From Pseudopithomyces maydicus (Eukaryota; Ascomycota; Dothideomycetes; Pleosporales; Didymosphaeriaceae): a stretch of 64,000 nucleotides of DNA. This document shows, piece after piece, positions 59,478 to 64,000 of the stretch. Each line of letters opens with the position of its first letter. Position 1 is the first letter of the stretch. The notes beneath the pieces are model-generated. The model searched no databases, was not told the origin of the DNA, and saw only the letters and a program-made list of their open reading frames with translations. The stretch lies in assembly GCA_026873275.1 (NCBI GenBank), contig JANTUC010000008.1:1674001-1738000 (forward strand), read 5' to 3'. Position numbers and translations under genes: made by a program.

Positions 59478-60142
59478 ATGACAAACTTCACCATCGACAT
59501 CGTCTCCGACACCGTCTGCCCCTGGTGCTACGTCGGCAAAAAGCGCCTCGAAGCCGGCATCGCCGCCTACAAGCGCGCCCACCCCGACTCCACCGACACC
59601 TTCGCCACAACCTGGTACCCCTTCTACCTCAACCCGGATGCCCCCAAGACCAGCATCGACAAGACCGGCTTCTACATCTCCAAATTCGGCGAGCAGAGGG
59701 CCACCGCTGCGTTCCAGATGCTCACCCAGCTCGGTAAGAACGAGGGCATCAACTTCAAGTTCGGCGGCCGCACGGGGAACACACGGGATAGCCACCGCCT
59801 CGTGCAGCTGGGCAAGACGAAGGGCCCGCAGGTCCAAACGCGCGTCATAGAGGAGCTATTCGCGGCGTACTTTGAGAACGAGAAGGACATCACGGCGCAC
59901 GAGACGCTGTTGGATGCCGCGGAGAAGGCGGGGCTCGACAAGGCGGAGGCGAAGGAGTGGCTTGATAGTGGGAAGGGGGTGCCGAGGTTGATAAGGAGGT
60001 TCAAGATGCGTACGCGAAGGATATCCATGGGGTGCCGAATTTCACGATTAATGGGCGGTTTGAGGTGGGGGGCGCGCAGGAGCCGGCGGCGTTTGTGCAG
60101 TTGTTTGAGAGGATTAAGAGGCAGGAGGGGGGAAGGTGGTGA
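59478..60142 (+). CDS. FrnE-like DsbA-family oxidoreductase, frame broken by one base
   Basis: Thioredoxin-fold protein of the DsbA/FrnE family. No introns. It opens with FTIDIVSDTVCPWCYVGKKR, carrying the active-site CPWC at residues 14-17. Family markers follow (TWYPFYLNPDAP, FGGRTGNTRDSHRL, VIEELFAAYFENEKDITAHE). The frame is lost after KEWLDSGKG. One base added to the G5 run 59975-59979 restores the family's C-terminal block (EVDKEVQDAYAKDIHGVPNF, TINGRFEVGGAQEP, AFVQLFERI) with a stop at 60140-60142, 221 residues, the normal family length. Uncorrected, the protein ends in an Arg-rich tail at 60164. There is no signal peptide, so it is cytosolic. A redox or isomerase role is known for the family; the substrate is unknown. 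Confidence 0.88.
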
Positions 60143-60563
60143 TGGATGGGGGAGTAAGTGTTAGACTTGGGGAAGATGATAGGTTATTTTTCGTCCGAGG
60201 GTCAGAGGGAATGGGATTTAGAAAATTACATGTGTAAATGCACATAGCATGGTGTGAGAATCCCTCTTTTCGTATTTCTATTTTTCTTGGACAAAGTGGA
60301 GCATTTAGCCAGAGTAGGGGGGGGGGTATATGGCTAGGTATGCACCGGTATGGTAGCTCATGCACCAATCCGAATTGGGCGCGGAGCACGCGACCCCGCA
60401 TTCTTTTCATCGCATGAGCAACCCATAGTTTACCATTCCACCTTGCCACATGTAGAAGCTCCTACGTCGTTACCCCGATCATTTTCCTTGGTTGCGGGTC
60501 GCGCTCTGGGGAGAATAAATATGGCGGTTTGCCCGGACGTCGTTTGGAGCGCCCGTCTCCATC
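60143..60563. other. Promoter region of the mannanase
   Basis: No gene. A G9 run lies at about 60318-60326, a run length likely to be miscounted in this assembly. A TATA-like AATAAATATG is at about 60514-60523, only 40-50 bp before the start codon. Confidence 0.4.
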
Positions 60564-62217
60564 ATGAGGTTGTCAATTGCACTTTTGGGTTCGGTTGGTA
60601 CGGCGTCCGCGCTGAGTATCAGTGCTCGGCCGGTGGAGAAGCGACAGAGCGAGGCAGTCGATCCAAATGACTTTGTGTATGTCGACGGGTTGAGACTGAA
60701 GGATGCCAAAGGCCTCCACTACATCACCGTACGAGCTCGGAATGCTCCAATTGAAACCCAATTCCTCTTTTCCATTGACCATCGCTGCAGGGTCTCAACT
60801 ACTGGGCATGTATGAACCTCGCCGCCGACGAGTCTCAAGGAGGGAACTACACCCGCCTCGTCACCGAGCTCGACCAAATGGCCGTGAGTTCATCCTCCTC
60901 CTTCAAACAACAACCCACCAAATAACATCCCCCTCCCCAGTCCCATGGCGTGAACCACCTCCGTATCATGGCCTCCTCCGAAGGCGCCCCTACCCCCCAG
61001 CCCTTCCGCATGAACCCACCCCTCATGTCCGCCCCGGGCGTCTACAACGAAAAGCTCCTCACCGGCCTCGACATCTGCCTCGACGAGCTCTCCAAACGCG
61101 GCATGCGCGCCACCATGACCCTCAACAACGAATGGCAATGGTCCGGCGGCTTCGCCCAGTACGTCTCCTGGGCCCGCAACAACACCCCCATCCCGTACCC
61201 CCTTCTTGGAACATGTCGGCCCCCCGCAGCGCACCGTCCCCGGAACCGGCTGGGGCGACTACACCACCGTGCTCAACGGCGCGCACACGTACACCGAGTT
61301 TACCAACTTTGCGAACGAAATGTACACGAATGACCAAGCGGAGGCCTGGTTCAAAGACCACATCCAAACCATCATCTCCCGCACGAATTCCATAAACGGC
61401 CGCGCCTACAAGGAAGACGCCACCATCATGACCTGGCAGCTCGCCAACGAGCCGCAATCCCTCTCCCTCTACCTCCCCTCCGACCCCCTCTTCCCCTGGA
61501 TCTCCCGCATCTCCACCTTCATCCGCGGGCTCGCCCCCGCCAACTCATCGCCGTCGGCTTCGAAAGCAAGCAGGGCGAAGCCATCTTCAAAGCCGTGCAC
61601 CGCGCCGCCGACGTCGACTACGCGACGACGCACTGCTGGGTGCAGAACTGGGGCGTGTACGACATGTACAACCCGAGCGCGGCGAACCTGAAAGCCGCGC
61701 AGGACTTTGCGGCGGGGTTTGTGGCGGACACGAGCCGCTGGGCGGCGGAGGTGGGGAAGCCTGTGTTTCTGGAGGAGTTCGGCATGGCGAGGGATAATTG
61801 GGAGAATAAGGGGGAGGAGTATCCGTATTTGAGTGCGGCGAATACGACGCATAAGGATGCGTATTTTGAGGTGAGTTGCGTGCCTTTTTTACATACTTAA
61901 ATCAAGAGGTTATATATATAGAGAGAGAGAGCGCGAGAGCTAACGTTTGGGATCAATAGACGATTATTGGGGCTGTGGTGGAGGATTTCAAGAAAGGAGG
62001 GCCGTACATTGGGACGTCGCCGTGGGCGTATGGCGGGGTGTGGCGCCCGGAGACGCAGGTTGAGAATGAGTTTGGAATGGTTTGGGCGGGTGATCCACCG
62101 CATGAGAGTCCTGGGTGGTATGATCTGTACGACACGGATGAGGCTATGAATATTGTAGCAAGGCAGCAGAAGGATGTTGCGGAGTGGATCGCGACGAATC
62201 AGACCACAGGGTACTAG
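60564..62217 (+). CDS. Secreted GH5 (subfamily 7-like) endo-beta-1,4-mannanase, three frame breaks
   Basis: Cuts mannan and galactomannan of plant walls outside the cell. Four exons; introns 60729-60790, 60884-60940 and 61871-61959. The start gives signal peptide MRLSIALLGSVGTASA, then a KR site (PVEKRQ). Domain markers in order: FVYVDGLRLKDAKG, GLNYWACMNLAA, HGVNHLRIMASSEG, LNNEWQWSGGFAQYV, the acid/base Glu in TWQLANEPQ (codon 61449-61451), THCWVQNWGVYDM, and the nucleophile Glu in FLEEFG (codon 61775-61777). Exon 3 needs one base in each of three C runs: 61198-61202 (YP to PSWNMSAP), 61220-61225 (to PQRTVPGTGWGDY) and 61534-61538 (LAP to RQLIAVGFESKQG). The three shifts cancel, so exon 3 ends in its starting frame and the CDS is 482 residues. 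It converges on the F-box gene with only 36 bp between stop codons. Confidence 0.9.
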
Positions 62218-62253
62218 AGGATGTAAATTATGGGATCGGATAGTGGATTCAAG

Positions 62254-63999
62254 CTATTTCCCCTGATCGACCATTGCTACCATTTCATCAATGTTTGCGG
62301 GTTTCCCCGCGTCTTGAAAGTCCCGCATCTCAGCCTCGTTACGCACGCGTTCGAGCTCCTGACTTGTTCTCTCACATGACTCCGGCTTGGACTGCTTGAA
62401 GTATTTTTTGGCGTTCAATTTGAACTGCTGGTACCGTTCCAACCGGCGAAGCCGCCCATTCGACAAGCCTCCCAGTGTAGCGTTCCATTCCCTGGGACCC
62501 AAGCAGCCCAGCATCTTTGTGCTGATGGTACCATCAGTCCCCATCGTGAGCTCAAGATCCTCCACGAATTCCATCCCCCTGCGGACTGTGACCCGATCGC
62601 TGCACATCCGTGCCAGCCGAAATTTAACAACGATGGGCTGTAGCCGTAGCGAGCGCCGCAGGCCGATTATCATCTTGAAGCACTGCTCGCATTTCCCCTC
62701 CGCCATCCAATATGCAACGTCCGAATAGACGGAGTGAATCCACAGCGTGAGGTGCTGCAGCTCTTCAAACCAGGTAACCGATGTGAGGACGCTCCAGAAC
62801 AGCACGCCACGATCAACTGAAACATCGATACTCAGATCTCGAATGCGTGGGCAGTAAGATCTGAGTTCATCGATATCTTCTGGCGTAGGAGTATTCAGCA
62901 CCATCCGTATATTGCTGCCGAATGGCGTCATTTTCGTGAGTTTCACCCCTGTGCTGAGGGTTCGCAAATCCGGCATGTGTTGAAACAGGTCCATTGAGAA
63001 GATTCGGTCCATGCGGACATGCATCATTGTCATCCTGTGGATGTGAGACTCCAAACGGAACTCGATCAGATTCGGATGACGGAAGCCCGGCCTACTCGAT
63101 CTAGCAGCTATCCTCGCTTCCAAAAATTCCAGGTCGTTGATACTCAAGACATTCAGCTCTAGGCGTTCCAGTCGAGGAGTCGAGCCGACAATGGCCTCGT
63201 ACGCTTCCACGTCGAGAGCGAGCGTGTGCAAACGACGCCACCCTGTCTGCGTTCGCCACAGCCGTAATTCGTACTCGTGGAAAATAAGATACGCCCAGTT
63301 GCACACCTCGAGATGAGTGAGGTTGGGAAGCCTGATGGCTCGGAAATGATCGTGCATGGCATTGAATCTCCTGAAGGAGACTTTGTCTGGCCGAATGATC
63401 AGCGTAGTCAGCAATGGATTCACCGCCAGCATAGCGACTAAATCCATTTTCAGACGCCCGTAAATCTGTTTCTGAACAATAGGTCGAAAGTGAAATGATG
63501 TCAGGATGCCATCGTTGATGAATGGTCTCAAGGGGGCTGCTGGATCGTAAAGCACGGTCGATCGAGTGCGAGGCGCATCGTCAACGAGAGGATATTGAGC
63601 AATAAAGTTGCTCACGACCGAAAGCTTAACTCGTCTCGATCTGAATAATTGTGAAAGAACCCCAGGAAACACATTGGAGATGTGATTCCAGATCAAACTA
63701 CGCAGCTTCGTCGCCTTGACGACAAGTTCTACGATGTCGACCAAGAACCATAGAGATACATCTTTCTAGGGCGTAACTTCCAATTCGTGAATGTAGGCGG
63801 GAAGCTCTGATTTGGGGTGTAAAAGACGCTTCAGCAACCGTAAATGATGTATATTCTTGGCATCGATCACTACACGTCGGTAGATCCACGGGATGGACTT
63901 GAAATAAAAGTCGCGCTTCACGAGGGCAATTCGGAGGCATTCCTTAAGCGAAAGGTAGTCCAGGATGGGACATAGTATCTCAGCGGGCAGTGCCTCAAG
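62254..63999 (-). pseudogene. F-box protein with an internal stop codon, 5' end outside the window
   Basis: Read from the window edge, the minus strand opens in frame with LEALPAEILCPILDYLSLKE, followed by CLRIALVKRDFYFKSIPWIY, a typical fungal F-box. The frame then meets TAG at 63766-63768 (HELEVTP, stop, KDVSLWFLVDIVEL) and continues uninterrupted in the same frame for about 500 more codons to 62254. The long part has weak leucine-rich spacing (LPNLTHLEVCNWAYL, TPRLERLELNVLSINDLEFL, LRTLSTGVKL), as in F-box proteins whose C-terminal part picks substrates for SCF ubiquitin ligases. The region after the stop has no ATG close by that would give a sensible product. No frameshift is needed. Either a recent nonsense mutation (pseudogene), a base-call error, or an undetected intron. 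F-box identity is good; whether it is alive is open. Confidence 0.75.
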
Positions 64000-64000
64000 C

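Noticed and set aside
61198..61538. Introns or programmed frameshifting as the explanation for the mannanase breaks
   Set aside because: No GT-AG pair removes the breaks without deleting conserved sequence, and three shifts in C runs that cancel are best explained by missing bases.

Overview
The window reads as nuclear DNA of a filamentous ascomycete (Pezizomycotina; Dothideomycetes is my guess from gene content, not proven). Evidence: short GT-AG introns of 46-104 bp with CTAAC-like branch sites, C-ending preferred codons, long microsatellite-rich spacers, and fungal families (ascomycete laccase, fungal pseudouridine glycosidase-kinase fusion, 7TM-RGS protein, HAM1/DUF4449-type protein, GH5_7 mannanase). 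I see no operons, CRISPR, rRNA or tRNA genes.

Layout. 0-8.5 kb: a secreted laccase (+), a 4.8-kb gene-poor spacer, and a secreted cell-wall-type protein (-). 10.4-14.1 kb: two low-complexity hypothetical genes. 14.1-19.7 kb: a spacer full of microsatellites and small tandem duplications. 19.7-42.6 kb: the dense gene block, holding mitochondrial malic enzyme, HAM1-like protein, chromokinesin, 7TM-RGS protein, a small secreted cysteine-rich protein, an AT-hook protein, pseudouridine glycosidase/kinase, OST1 and a divergent Pfa5-type palmitoyltransferase. 42.6-51.8 kb: about 9 kb of repeats (a 168-171 bp tandem triplet, a ~95-bp minisatellite, and at least two dispersed decayed families). 51.8-64 kb: a mucin-like Ser/Thr-rich secreted protein, a coiled-coil protein, a methyltransferase, a FrnE-type DsbA oxidoreductase, a GH5 mannanase and, cut by the window edge, an F-box protein with an internal stop.

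The genes mostly act independently. Laccase, mannanase, the cell-wall protein, the mucin-like protein and the small Cys-rich protein form the secreted set (plant matter, cell wall, possible host contact). OST1 supplies N-glycosylation for such proteins.

The most important technical observation is that seven genes can be read through only if one base is restored at each of ten places, nine of them in runs of G or C. Every break is minus one and every corrected gene becomes a multiple of three. This looks like systematic homopolymer under-calling in the assembly, so automatic gene models here will be wrong. I saw no convincing new biological system; the 9-kb repeat block is the least explained part.
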